Assembly: GCF_000737195.2 (NCBI RefSeq)
Contig: NZ_JALM01000027.1
Span: forward strand, 1-64,000
Length of the DNA: 64,000 nucleotides
Direction: 5' to 3'
From: Sciscionella sediminilitoris
GTDB lineage: Bacteria; Actinomycetota; Actinomycetes; Mycobacteriales; Pseudonocardiaceae
Numbering within the stretch: the stretch's first letter is position 1; every line of letters starts with the position of its first letter. The position numbers and the translations under genes were made by a program. Below, in pieces: positions 1 through 8,591 of the stretch. A model generated the notes under the pieces. That model made no database searches. It saw only the letters and a list, made by a program, of their open reading frames with translations, and was not told where the DNA came from.

Positions 1-193
1 CCCCGGAACCCCCACGGGGCGGGTTTCTGCCGAATCAGCGTGGGCGCGGTGCGTCTGGACCAACGACTTCGGGGCCGCTGATACCGCCGCAGTTTCCGGC
101 TCGGTCGCGGTTTGAGCTGAACCCCTACCGCTCGACATTAAGAGACAGTAGTGTTACCTAATACGGGACATTGTTGTTTCTTATGGAGTGGCC

Positions 194-1786
194 ATGGCTG
201 AGGAAGTGGATGCGTTGATCGTCGGCGGCGGGATGAGCGGGCTCTCGTCCGCGCTTTTCCTTGCTCACCACGGGGTTTCCTGGCTGCTGGTGGAACGGCA
301 CGAGAACCATTCGGTGCATCCGCGGCTGAGCGGGCTGTTCCCCAGGGTGATGGAGGTGCTGCGCGGCGTCGGTCTGGAGCAGGCGATCCGGAATCTGGAT
401 GAGTTCGACGGGAACGGGGGTAGTTTTCTGCGCGCGGAAACCCTTGCCGGGCGGGAGATCGAGTTCAACCCGGACCTCAATGAGGAATCGGACGCGCACA
501 CCGTGACCCCGGCACCGGCGGCGATCTGCGATCAGGACCAGGTCGAGCCGCTGTTGCGGTCCCGGGCGGTCGAGCTGGGCGCGGACATCCGGTTCGGCAC
601 CGAGCTGACCGCTTTCGACCCGGACGAGGACGGGGTCACCGCGGTGCTCGAGTCCGGTGGCGAGAAGACCACGGTACGGGCGGCCTATCTGCTCGCCTGC
701 GACGGCGACCGGAGCCCGATCCGGGAGCGGCTCGGCATCCACCGTTCCGGACCCGGCGTGCTCGCGCACCAGCTCGGCGTGCTGTTCCGGGCCGACCTCA
801 GCGAGGCGTTGCGCGGAAGGCGGATCCGGATCTGCCTCACCGACCGGCCGCACGGCGGAAGTCTGCACGTTCGGACCGGGAACCGCTGGGGTTTCGGCGT
901 CCGGTTCGACCCGGAACGGGAGCGTGTCGCGGATTTCACCGAAGAACGGTGTGCCGAACTGATCCGCACCGCCAGCGGCCTGCCCGAACTGAAACCGGAA
1001 ATCCTGCACGTGATGCCCTGGCGGATCTCCGCTTTGCTGGCGGACCATTTCCGGCAGGGCCGGGTGTTCCTGGTCGGCGACGCCGCACACGTGTGGCCGG
1101 CCACCGGGGGTTACGCGGGCCAGGCTTGCGTGCTGGACGCGCACAATCTCGCCTGGAAGCTGGCCGAGGTGCTGCGCGGCGCCGCAGGCCCCCGGCTACT
1201 GGACAGCTACGAGACCGAACGCAAGCCGGTCGCCGAGGTCAGCACCCGGGACTCGCTGGCGCGCATGGTCTGGTTCCATCGGCGGGCGGCGGACCGGGCC
1301 GAGAAGTCGGATTCCGCTCCCACCGGATCACCGGAGGACCACCTGACGGTGGCGATGGGGTACCGCTACCACTCGGCCGCGGTCCTCGGCGGCAGTGATG
1401 GAGCGGACCTGTTGGAGAATCCCCGGACGCCGTCCGGCCTTCCGGGCACCCGCGCGCCACACGTGACACTCGGCCGTGACGGGGAACTGCTCTCCACTCT
1501 GGACCTTTTCGGCACCGGCTTCGTGCTGCTGGCCGGGGAACAGGGCGAGCCGTGGACGCGGGCCGCGCACGGGCTCAGCGGGGTCACCGGCTACCGGGTC
1601 GGCGAAGGCGGCGACCTGTCCGATGTGGACAAGGTATGGGCGGCGAGGTACGGGATCACCGAGGAGGGTGCCGTGCTGGTCCGCCCGGACGGCCACATCG
1701 GGTGGCGGGCGATGCGGCAGGGCGGTGCCCCGGAAGTCGAACTGGCTCGCGCGCTGGCGGAAATCCGGGGACGTATCGCGGCATGA
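194..1786 (+). CDS. FAD-dependent aromatic monooxygenase (PheA/TfdB family)
   Basis: This protein of about 530 residues is a flavin monooxygenase of the class A aromatic hydroxylase type. It would use NAD(P)H and oxygen to hydroxylate a small aromatic or polyketide-like substrate. A dinucleotide-binding glycine motif (GGGMSG) lies near residues 11-16, and the second FAD motif, VGDAAHVWPATGG, lies near residue 295. The C-terminal thioredoxin-like tail typical of the family is present. I prefer the ATG at 194 over the in-frame GTG at 188 because GGAG at 185-188 is well spaced for the ATG. A TetR gene follows 27 bp downstream on the same strand and probably controls it. The substrate cannot be told from sequence; antibiotic-modifying oxygenases belong to the same family. 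Confidence 0.85.
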   Translation: MAEEVDALIVGGGMSGLSSALFLAHHGVSWLLVERHENHSVHPRLSGLFPRVMEVLRGVGLEQAIRNLDEFDGNGGSFLRAETLAGREIEFNPDLNEESDAHTVTPAPAAICDQDQVEPLLRSRAVELGADIRFGTELTAFDPDEDGVTAVLESGGEKTTVRAAYLLACDGDRSPIRERLGIHRSGPGVLAHQLGVLFRADLSEALRGRRIRICLTDRPHGGSLHVRTGNRWGFGVRFDPERERVADFTEERCAELIRTASGLPELKPEILHVMPWRISALLADHFRQGRVFLVGDAAHVWPATGGYAGQACVLDAHNLAWKLAEVLRGAAGPRLLDSYETERKPVAEVSTRDSLARMVWFHRRAADRAEKSDSAPTGSPEDHLTVAMGYRYHSAAVLGGSDGADLLENPRTPSGLPGTRAPHVTLGRDGELLSTLDLFGTGFVLLAGEQGEPWTRAAHGLSGVTGYRVGEGGDLSDVDKVWAARYGITEEGAVLVRPDGHIGWRAMRQGGAPEVELARALAEIRGRIAA

Positions 1787-1813
1787 GACATCAGAGGACA
1801 TATCGTTGGCGCC

Positions 1814-2434
1814 ATGCGGGAGAGCGCACGAGGCGAGGAACCGGGCAAGACCCGCCGCCGCGGCCCGGAACTGGTTGCCGCCATTCACCGGGCGGTGCTC
1901 GCCGAATTGGCCGAACACGGGTTCCGCGGGCTGACCATGGACGGGATCGGCACCCGCGCGGGTACCGGCAGGGCGCCGCTGTACCGGCGCTGGAAGTCGG
2001 TCGAGGAACTGGTGCTGGACACCGTCACGCACGCATTGACCGAACTCGACCGGCCAGCGGACACCGGCGATCTCCGCACGGACCTTCTCGCGCACTTCCG
2101 CCGGCTCGCCGACGGCGTCCTCGCCGGTGAGCTCGGCGGTGCACTGCACGCGATCATCGGCGAACGCGCCCGGTATCCGGAGCTGATCGGCGCAATCCGG
2201 GACCAGGCGCTGCGGCCGCACCTCGACGCGATTTCCGCGACCGTCCGCGCGGCCGCCCAGCGCGGCGAGCTCGACGAGGCGACAGTCACCGAGCAGGCAT
2301 GCGCAGCCGGGCCCGCGCTGATCGTGGTGCACAGCCTGATCGGCGACGCGCCACCGGGCGAGGACGAGCTCGCGGACATCGTGGACCACGTGGTGTTGCC
2401 GTCACTCGGTTACCGGAAGGACCAACGACGCTAG
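1814..2434 (+). CDS. TetR-family transcriptional regulator
   Basis: A 206-residue TetR/AcrR-type repressor. The N-terminal half carries the helix-turn-helix (residues about 30-60, with GLTMDGIGTRAG and APLYRRWKS), and the C-terminal part matches TetR_C_11-like ligand domains. The charged N-terminus (RESARGEEPGKTRRRGPE) is typical. It lies 27 bp after the FAD monooxygenase and is probably co-transcribed with it, so it likely regulates that gene in response to the enzyme's substrate. This is inferred from arrangement only. Confidence 0.85.
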   Translation: MRESARGEEPGKTRRRGPELVAAIHRAVLAELAEHGFRGLTMDGIGTRAGTGRAPLYRRWKSVEELVLDTVTHALTELDRPADTGDLRTDLLAHFRRLADGVLAGELGGALHAIIGERARYPELIGAIRDQALRPHLDAISATVRAAAQRGELDEATVTEQACAAGPALIVVHSLIGDAPPGEDELADIVDHVVLPSLGYRKDQRR

Positions 2435-2445
2435 ACGAAACGTCT
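2433..2445. promoter_or_regulatory. Short palindrome AGACG-AAA-CGTCT before the DauR-like gene
   Basis: A perfect 5-bp inverted repeat with a 3-bp spacer overlaps the TetR stop codon. It is followed at 2451-2460 by TTAGATAATA, which contains a good -10 element about 10 bp before the ATG at 2468. This suggests a near-leaderless promoter for the next gene with an operator just upstream. Confidence 0.35.
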
Positions 2446-2467
2446 CACCGTTAGATAATATGTCTAC

Positions 2468-3088
2468 ATGCAGGCCGATGAAGTTCCGGACTGGTTGCGA
2501 CCGGTCGTCCCGGTGTGCGAGGCGCTGGCAGCGTTGCTCGCACCGTACGGCGAGATCGCCGCGCACGACCTGAGCACCGACCGGATCGTCGGGCTGTGGC
2601 ACCCGATTTCCGGTCGCTCGGTGGGCGATGCGGCGTTGCTGGCCGAGTTACCGGCCGAGATCGGGGACGCCGCGGCCATCGGCCCCTACGAAAAGGTGCT
2701 CCCCGATGGACGGCGCATCACCTCGGTGAGCGCGGTGCTGAGCGATCACGAGGGCACCCGCCGCGGTCTGCTCTGCATCAACATGGATCGGTCCCCGCTC
2801 GATGAGATCGCTACTCGAGCGGCGCAATTGCTGTCCGCCACCCACGCTCGCCCGGAAGCACTGTTCGCCCGGGACTGGCGCGAGCAAATCGGCCTACGGG
2901 TGCGCGAGTTCCGCCAAGAACACGGCTTGCCATCCGGATCGATCCGCCCGAACCTGCGCAGGGAATTGCTCGCGGCGCTGGATGCCGATGGTCTGTTCGC
3001 CGTGCGTGGTGCCGCCGAACTCGTCGCCGAGGCCCTCGAGGTGTCCCGGGCAACCGTGTACAACCAGCTCAAGGAAATCCGATCATGA
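2468..3088 (+). CDS. DauR/YheO-like transcriptional regulator (PAS_6 + HTH_22)
   Basis: This 206-residue protein has the two-part build of the YheO/DauR family. An N-terminal PAS-like sensor spans about residues 10-120 (with EIAAHDLSTDRIVGLWHPISG and GLLCINMD), and a C-terminal helix-turn-helix lies near residues 165-204 (LLAALDADGLFAVRGAAELVAEALEVSRATVYNQL). Family members characterised in Pseudomonas and related bacteria control D-amino-acid catabolism. Its stop overlaps the start of the PLP aminotransferase (ATGA at 3085-3088), so the two are translationally coupled. The regulator probably responds to an amino acid or amine processed by that enzyme. The ligand is unknown. Confidence 0.8.
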   Translation: MQADEVPDWLRPVVPVCEALAALLAPYGEIAAHDLSTDRIVGLWHPISGRSVGDAALLAELPAEIGDAAAIGPYEKVLPDGRRITSVSAVLSDHEGTRRGLLCINMDRSPLDEIATRAAQLLSATHARPEALFARDWREQIGLRVREFRQEHGLPSGSIRPNLRRELLAALDADGLFAVRGAAELVAEALEVSRATVYNQLKEIRS

Positions 3089-4239
3089 CCGATACCGCCA
3101 CCGGACTGCACCGGCGCCTGCCCGATTTCCGTCTCGAAACACACTTCGCGCAGTGGGAATTCGCGGCCGAGTATCACTTGACCGCCTCGGACGTGGAAAC
3201 GATGACCATGGCCGAATTGCTCGAACTCGGCACCGAGGACGATCGTGCCGCGCTGGCGGAACTGCCGCTCGGCTACGTCGAGACGCGCGGCGGAGAGTCA
3301 TTGCGCACGGCGATCGCCGGAACCTATTCCGTCTGCGAACCGGACGACATCCTGGCCTTCGCGGGCGCCGAAGAGGCGCTGTACTGGTCGCTGCAGGTAC
3401 TCGCGGGCCCCGGTGACCATGTGCTGGTCACCGTACCCAATTATCAAGCCCTGGAACAGATTCCACTGGCTTCCGGCGCTCAGGTCAGCGGTGTCCTGCT
3501 GAACGAACACGAGAACTGGCGCCTCGATCTGGACGCCGTCCGCGCGGCACTGCGCCCCGACACCCGGCTGATCGCGGTGAATTTCCCGAACAACCCGACC
3601 GGCGCCGTGCCTGATTTGCCGACCTGGCGCGGGTTGCTCGAACTCTGCCAGGAACGCGGTATCCGGCTGCTTTCCGATGAGGCTTACCGCGGGCTCGAAT
3701 CCGATCCGGAAAAGACCCTGCCACAGGCCGCCGATCTGTCGCCGAACGCGATATCGGTGAACGTGATGTCGAAGTCCTACGGGCTTCCCGGGCTGCGGGT
3801 CGGCTGGGTCGCGTGCCAGGATCACGCGGTGCTCGACGCGCTCGAACGGCACAAGCACTACACCTCGATCTGTAATTCCGGCCCCAGTGAACTACTGGCA
3901 GGAATCGCGTTACGCGCCGGGGAACAAATCCACGCACGTAACCGCGGCATCATCGCCGAGAATCGGCCGCACTTCGATGCCTTCTTCGAACAGCACACCG
4001 ATTTCTTCGACTGGCAACCGCCGGACGGTGGCTGCGTCGCCTTTCCGCGCTATCACGGCCCGGACGGCGTGGAAAAATTCTGTGCGCAATTGGTGCACGA
4101 AGCGGGAGTGCTGCTGTTGCCCGCGAGCCTGTACCACTCGGCGCTGACCACGACTCCCGGCGACCGCTTCCGGATCGGCATCGGCCGCCGCAACCCCGCT
4201 CCGGCACTCGCCGCCCTCGATCGGTTCCTCACGAACTGA
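3085..4239 (+). CDS. PLP-dependent class I/II aminotransferase
   Basis: A 384-residue fold-type I aminotransferase. Visible motifs are the substrate/PLP motif NFPNNPTG, the aspartate region LLSDEAYRGLE, the Schiff-base lysine K230 in SKSYGLPGLRVGW, and the C-terminal arginine region RFRIGIGRRN that binds the substrate carboxylate. It resembles the group of aminotransferases that includes capreomycidine-synthase-like and kynurenine-type enzymes, but the substrate cannot be assigned. It begins within the stop codon of the DauR-like regulator, so the two form a regulator-enzyme unit. Confidence 0.85.
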   Translation: MTDTATGLHRRLPDFRLETHFAQWEFAAEYHLTASDVETMTMAELLELGTEDDRAALAELPLGYVETRGGESLRTAIAGTYSVCEPDDILAFAGAEEALYWSLQVLAGPGDHVLVTVPNYQALEQIPLASGAQVSGVLLNEHENWRLDLDAVRAALRPDTRLIAVNFPNNPTGAVPDLPTWRGLLELCQERGIRLLSDEAYRGLESDPEKTLPQAADLSPNAISVNVMSKSYGLPGLRVGWVACQDHAVLDALERHKHYTSICNSGPSELLAGIALRAGEQIHARNRGIIAENRPHFDAFFEQHTDFFDWQPPDGGCVAFPRYHGPDGVEKFCAQLVHEAGVLLLPASLYHSALTTTPGDRFRIGIGRRNPAPALAALDRFLTN

Positions 4240-4245
4240 CAGCGC

Positions 4246-5097
4246 TCAGAACAGGGTCGCCGGTTCGATCGGCTCCGGTTCGGGCAAGGCGTCGAGGCCG
4301 GGCACCAGAGTTCGCACGTCGGCGTGGAAGCGGCGGGCGAGCGCCGGTGCCTCATCGTTGTCCGGGGTGTGCACGAAAACCGTCGGCGACCGGCCCGCAC
4401 GCAGCCAGTCGGCGACCACCTCGGCCCACGGCAGCCAGCCCTCGATCGTCTCCTCGACCGAGTCCCGGCCGAGGTAGCGGACGATCGGCTGGTCGGTCAG
4501 TGCCCGTGTCCTGCGGGGCAGTCGTGGTTTCTTGGCCCAGGCCTCCTGTTCGGCCGCGCTCCTCGGCGGGCTCTGGAAACAGACCGTGGTGTCGAACGGC
4601 ACCCACTCGGCGTTCGCAGCGGCGAGCGCCCCTTCCAGCAATGAGGTCGCGCCGGGATCGGTGAAAAACCCCGGGTGGCGCACCTCCACGGCCCGCCTGC
4701 GGTCGGCGGGGAGCCTGCGCAGGAAACGGCCGAGGGCATCGACATCCGACGGGCCGAACGAGCCGGGCAACTGGGTCCACAGGACCGCCCGGTCACCGAG
4801 GGGTTCGATCGCGTCCAGGAACGTCCGCATCTCGGCCTCGACCCCGGCGAACCGGAGCTCGTGTGTGACGACCTTCGGCAGCTTGACCACGAACCGGAAA
4901 TCGGGGCCGGTCTGCCGCGCCCAGGCAGCGACGGTGTTCCGGGCCGGAGTCGCGTAGAAGGTCGTGTTGCCCTCGACCGCGTTGCACCACCCGGCATAGG
5001 CCCGCAGGCGCTCGGCGGCCGGTAGCGACTGCGGCAGGAACCGCCCTGGCCATGCCTTGTGGGTCCACATCGCGCAACCGACATGAAGACGTGCCAC
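4246..5097 (-). CDS. DUF72 family protein
   Basis: A 283-residue protein of the DUF72 (YecE-like) TIM-barrel family. Typical features are the start RLHVGCAMWTHKAW, the segment VEGNTTFYATP, the conserved FRFVVKLPK strand and the C-terminal VFVHTPDNDEAPALA. The biochemical role of the family is not established. I chose the GTG at 5097 because AGGGGAG lies 9 bases upstream and the family begins here; the open frame continues upstream without family similarity. It is convergent with the aminotransferase gene (6 bp apart). Confidence 0.8.
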   Translation of the reverse strand: MARLHVGCAMWTHKAWPGRFLPQSLPAAERLRAYAGWCNAVEGNTTFYATPARNTVAAWARQTGPDFRFVVKLPKVVTHELRFAGVEAEMRTFLDAIEPLGDRAVLWTQLPGSFGPSDVDALGRFLRRLPADRRRAVEVRHPGFFTDPGATSLLEGALAAANAEWVPFDTTVCFQSPPRSAAEQEAWAKKPRLPRRTRALTDQPIVRYLGRDSVEETIEGWLPWAEVVADWLRAGRSPTVFVHTPDNDEAPALARRFHADVRTLVPGLDALPEPEPIEPATLF

Positions 5098-5138
5098 TCG
5101 CGTCAGCTCCCCTCTGTCGTGAGGGAAAATTACTACCT

Positions 5139-6359
5139 TCACTCTCGGCCCAGAGAACTGCCGTTGGCGTACCAGTCGAGCACCCGGGGCAGGCCCTTGT
5201 GGAGAGTGTCGAAATGCTCGAGCGGACCGAGGTCGGTCAGCGGCACCTCGGCACCGGACCGGCGCAGGCTGCGCTGGCAATGCCGCGAGTTGGTGATCGT
5301 CACCTGCGTGTCGCCGTGCGCCGCGAACAAGTGCACCGGCGCACGGGGCCGCCACGAGGAGCAGGTGTCGTCGTTGTCGCGCAAGGCTTTACCGAGCGCG
5401 CCGGTCGGGTGCAGCAGCCGATGCAGGTAGGCGGTGGTGAACAGCTCCTGCGGAGTGGACGGCAGCGCGGGGAAGATCGCATTCTCGCTGTGTGTCCCGT
5501 CGAACAGGGCCGCCACGGTGCGATCGAACGGTGGCCGGAACACCTCGGCCGGGTCACCGTAGATGTGGTGGATCCTGTTCATGGCAACCGTCCAGTACGC
5601 GAGGTAGAAGGCGGCAGCCGCCGGTTCCAGTTCGCCCCTGCCCAGCGCGCCGGGGATCTCGGCCTGCTCGACGTCGAGCGGCCCGCTGATCGGTGCCAGC
5701 GCGCCGAGCCGCCACTGTCCCCATCCCGGCTGCAACGCCTTGCCGAGCGCCATGGCCGCGTGCCCGCCCTGCGAGAACCCGGTGACGAACACCGAGTGCC
5801 GCAGCATCCGGTGTTGCCCGGCGCTGACCGTGCGGGCTGCATCCAGCATGTCCAGTGAAGCACTCGCCTCGGACGCGGCATCCATATACGGGTGCGGCCC
5901 CTCCCCGAGGCCGAGACCGAGGTAGTCCGGGGCGATGGCAGCGTACCCGCGCGAGGCGATCAGCAGCGCCGCACCGCGATCCATATTGGACGCGTCGAGC
6001 GAGGCGACGTCGGTGCGACCGGTTCTGGTGCCATGCGTGTACGACACCGCCCGGAGTGCACGGTTTCCGTTGCGGGGCAACACGACAAGCCCACTGGCCA
6101 CGGTCGGCGCACCGGACACCCCGACCGTCCGGTACCGCACCCGGTAGGCGTCCGCGCCGAACCGGGCGTCGGCGGCGTCGAATCCCGTCCTGCCGAGCCG
6201 ATCCCGTAACGCGGCGGCATCGAGCGCCTGTACCCGCACGGCATCGAGCAGCTCACCACGGCGCGGGCTCGCCTCGGCGACCGTCCCCGCAGTCACGAAC
6301 AGAGCACCGGCGCAGACCGCTGCGAGCGAAACACGCACCATCCTCGTCCAGGAAGCCAT
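5139..6359 (-). CDS. Secreted lipase/esterase (alpha/beta hydrolase)
   Basis: A 406-residue exported hydrolase. Residues 1-30 form a signal peptide (positive start, hydrophobic VSLAAVCAGALFVTAG, then an Ala-rich cleavage region). The nucleophile elbow is GFSQGG near residue 200, and the C-terminal histidine is probably in LGPLEHFDTLHKG. The layout matches the secretory (LIP-type) lipases of actinomycetes, which hydrolyse esters outside the cell. The ATG at 6359 starts the signal peptide directly. It lies divergent from vanH across the first VanR-type operator, so an effect of that operator on this gene is possible but there is no direct evidence. Confidence 0.8.
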   Translation of the reverse strand: MASWTRMVRVSLAAVCAGALFVTAGTVAEASPRRGELLDAVRVQALDAAALRDRLGRTGFDAADARFGADAYRVRYRTVGVSGAPTVASGLVVLPRNGNRALRAVSYTHGTRTGRTDVASLDASNMDRGAALLIASRGYAAIAPDYLGLGLGEGPHPYMDAASEASASLDMLDAARTVSAGQHRMLRHSVFVTGFSQGGHAAMALGKALQPGWGQWRLGALAPISGPLDVEQAEIPGALGRGELEPAAAAFYLAYWTVAMNRIHHIYGDPAEVFRPPFDRTVAALFDGTHSENAIFPALPSTPQELFTTAYLHRLLHPTGALGKALRDNDDTCSSWRPRAPVHLFAAHGDTQVTITNSRHCQRSLRRSGAEVPLTDLGPLEHFDTLHKGLPRVLDWYANGSSLGRE

Positions 6360-6458
6360 GCCGACGAAACTAGGCCGCGGAACAGCCGTCTCCCAGCCGG
6401 TGCGCCCCAGCTCCACCGGTAGGGCTTTCCCCAGTCACGCACCAATACCAGTCGGTAA

Positions 6459-6516
6459 CATATCGTCGGCGTATCGAAAATCGGATACGTGACGGCAACA
6501 CGATGCCGTCTTGACT
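6459..6516 (+). promoter_or_regulatory. Candidate VanR operator/promoter of vanH (copy 1)
   Basis: This 58-bp stretch aligns without gaps to 12346-12403 before vanY, with about 48 of 58 positions identical, including an 18-bp identical core TATCGAAAATCGGATACG. Within it TATCG recurs 11 bp apart (6461 and 6472), the spacing expected for OmpR-family regulators such as VanR. Both copies end in TTGACT, 6-7 bases before the ATG. TTGACT could be a -10-like element of a leaderless transcript, or a -35 element of a start further downstream. Confidence 0.7.
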
Positions 6517-6522
6517 GGGGGC

Positions 6523-7566
6523 ATGCCCTTTAGCGAACCAGCACGAGCGGCGGCGCGCTGCACTCGATCACCGGTGGCCTCGTCGGCTCCGAGCATCCTG
6601 GCGTTGGGGATCACGGTCTACGGGTGCGGGCGTGATGAGGCGGTGTCGTTCCGGGAGTTGGCACCGCGCTTCGGCGTTATTCCGACCATTATCGAATCCC
6701 CGGTATCCGAGGACAATATCGATCTGTCGTTCGGGAATCGGTGTATCAGTGTCGACCACAAGACGCGTATCACGGATTCCACACTGCGCGCGCTGAGCAA
6801 GGCGGGCGTCGTGTACATCTCGACGCGCAGTGTGGGATGCAATCACATCGATGTGGAATACGCGAACAGTATCGGCATTTCGGTGGAGACCATCGCCTAT
6901 TCGCCGGACAGTGTCGCCGATTACACCTTGATGCTGATGTTGATGGCGGTGCGGAATGCGAAGTCCTCGGTGCTCCGGGTGGCCGAGCACGATTATCGGC
7001 TGGGTGAGGTACGCGGACGGGAACTGCGGGACCTGACCATCGGGGTGATCGGGACGGGACGCATCGGCTCCGCGGTCGTGGACCGTTTGCACGGCTTCGG
7101 CGCCCAGGTGCTCGCCTACGACAATCATCCCCGGACCTCGGCCGATTATCTCCCGCTCGATGAGTTGCTGCAGTGCAGCGACATCATCACGCTGCACACC
7201 CCGCTCGACGCGAGCACGCACCATCTGCTGAACCGGCGGCGCATCGCGGCACTGCGGCCCGGCGCGGTCGTCATCAACACCGGCCGTGGCCCGCTGATCG
7301 ACACCGAGGCCCTTGTTGCGGCGCTGGAAAACGGGCGACTGGGTGGCGCGGCACTGGATGTACTCGAAGGGGAAGAGGGGATTTTCTACACCGACTGCAC
7401 CGCGAAACCCGTCGAGAACGAACAGCTACGGAGGTTGCAGCGGCTGCCTCAGGTGCTGATCAGCCCGCACACCGCGTATTACACGGAACACGCACTGAGC
7501 GACACCGTGGAGAACTCGATCATCAATTGCCTGAAATTCGCCGGAAGAAAGCAGCACTGGATATGA
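6523..7566 (+). CDS. vanH: VanH D-lactate dehydrogenase
   Basis: A 347-residue D-specific 2-hydroxyacid dehydrogenase that reduces pyruvate to D-lactate for D-Ala-D-Lac synthesis. The NAD motif GVIGTGRIGSAVV, the catalytic arginine in INTGRGPLID, the glutamate in LEGEEGIFYTD and the catalytic histidine in ISPHTAYYT are present. GITVYGCGRDEA near the N-terminus is characteristic of VanH. I chose the ATG at 6523, which sits at nearly the same distance from the operator repeat as the vanY ATG; a TTG at 6511 and a GTG at 6574 are alternatives. Codons in the first third use more A/T at third positions than neighbouring genes. Its stop overlaps the vanA start. Confidence 0.95.
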   Translation: MPFSEPARAAARCTRSPVASSAPSILALGITVYGCGRDEAVSFRELAPRFGVIPTIIESPVSEDNIDLSFGNRCISVDHKTRITDSTLRALSKAGVVYISTRSVGCNHIDVEYANSIGISVETIAYSPDSVADYTLMLMLMAVRNAKSSVLRVAEHDYRLGEVRGRELRDLTIGVIGTGRIGSAVVDRLHGFGAQVLAYDNHPRTSADYLPLDELLQCSDIITLHTPLDASTHHLLNRRRIAALRPGAVVINTGRGPLIDTEALVAALENGRLGGAALDVLEGEEGIFYTDCTAKPVENEQLRRLQRLPQVLISPHTAYYTEHALSDTVENSIINCLKFAGRKQHWI

Positions 7567-8591
7567 AGATAGGAATCATTTTCGGGGGACCTTCCGAGGA
7601 GCACGCGGTCTCCGTCAAATCCGCGCGGGAGGTCGCGAAGCACCTCGATCCCGCGAAGTACGAGCCGTTCTGGATCGGCATCACCCAGAACGGCGCATGG
7701 AAACTCTGCGAGAGCCCGAACGCGGACTGGGAGAACACCGGTCGCCCGGCGATGCTGTCCCCGGACCGGAGCGTCCGCGGGCTGCTCGCACTGGAACAGG
7801 GACAGTACCGGCCGATCGCGCTGGATCTGGTGTTTTCCGTGCTGCACGGCAAATTCGGTGAGGACGGCGCGATCCAGAGCTTGCTGGAGCTCTCCGGAAT
7901 CCCCTACATCGGCTGCGATATCCAGAGTTCCGCGCTGTGCATGGACAAATCGCTCGCCTATCTCGTGGTCGGCGACGCGGGGATCGCCACCCCGGACTTC
8001 CAGACCGTGAACTCGAAGGAGGATCTCGATCCGGATCGGCTCAGCTATCCGGCCTTCGTCAAGCCTGCCCGTTCGGGATCCTCGTTCGGTGTCAGCAAGG
8101 TCTCGAACAAGGAGGAACTGCCGGGCGCGGTGGAAACCGCACGGCAGTACGACTCGAAGGTGCTGATCGAGGAGGCTGTCGTGGCCACCGAGGTGGGCTG
8201 CGCGGTACTGGGCACCGGCCAGGACCTGGCCGTCGGCGAGCTGGACCAGATCCGGCTCTCCCACGGGTTCTTCAAGATCCACCAGGAGGACAATCCGGAA
8301 AGCGGTTCCGAGAACTCGACGATCAAAGTTCCCGCCGACGTTTCGGCGGAAACGCGGGAGCGCGTTCAGCAGACGGCGAAAACCATTTATCGTGCCCTGG
8401 GCTGCAGCGGGCTCGCGCGGGTGGACATGTTCCTGAAGGGAGACGGCACGGTGCTGCTCAACGAGGTCAACACCCTTCCCGGGCTGACCTCCTACAGCCG
8501 GTACCCGCGGATGATGGCCGCCGCCGGGTTGTCGTTCGCCGAGATGATCGACCGCATCGTATCCTCGGCCACGGCGGGTGGTCTCCGATGA
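7563..8591 (+). CDS. vanA: VanA-type D-alanine--D-lactate ligase
   Basis: A 342-residue ATP-grasp ligase that joins D-Ala to D-Lac, giving peptidoglycan precursors that glycopeptides bind poorly. It begins KIGIIFGGPSEEHAVS, the N-terminal signature of the Ddl/Van ligases. The K-S-G-S-S-F-G loop, the EVGCAVLG strand and the metal-binding end LLNEVNTLPGLTSYSRYP are intact. The omega-loop histidine in LSHGFFKIHQE is the family hallmark of D-Lac rather than D-Ala preference. It overlaps vanH and vanX by ATGA junctions, so the three are translated as one operon. Confidence 0.95.
   Translation: MKIGIIFGGPSEEHAVSVKSAREVAKHLDPAKYEPFWIGITQNGAWKLCESPNADWENTGRPAMLSPDRSVRGLLALEQGQYRPIALDLVFSVLHGKFGEDGAIQSLLELSGIPYIGCDIQSSALCMDKSLAYLVVGDAGIATPDFQTVNSKEDLDPDRLSYPAFVKPARSGSSFGVSKVSNKEELPGAVETARQYDSKVLIEEAVVATEVGCAVLGTGQDLAVGELDQIRLSHGFFKIHQEDNPESGSENSTIKVPADVSAETRERVQQTAKTIYRALGCSGLARVDMFLKGDGTVLLNEVNTLPGLTSYSRYPRMMAAAGLSFAEMIDRIVSSATAGGLR

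Noticed and set aside
1-193. A gene or complete terminator at the left edge
   Set aside because: Only a short CCCCG/CGGGG hairpin at 1-19 is visible and no coding frame is supported; the rest is the promoter region of the FAD monooxygenase.
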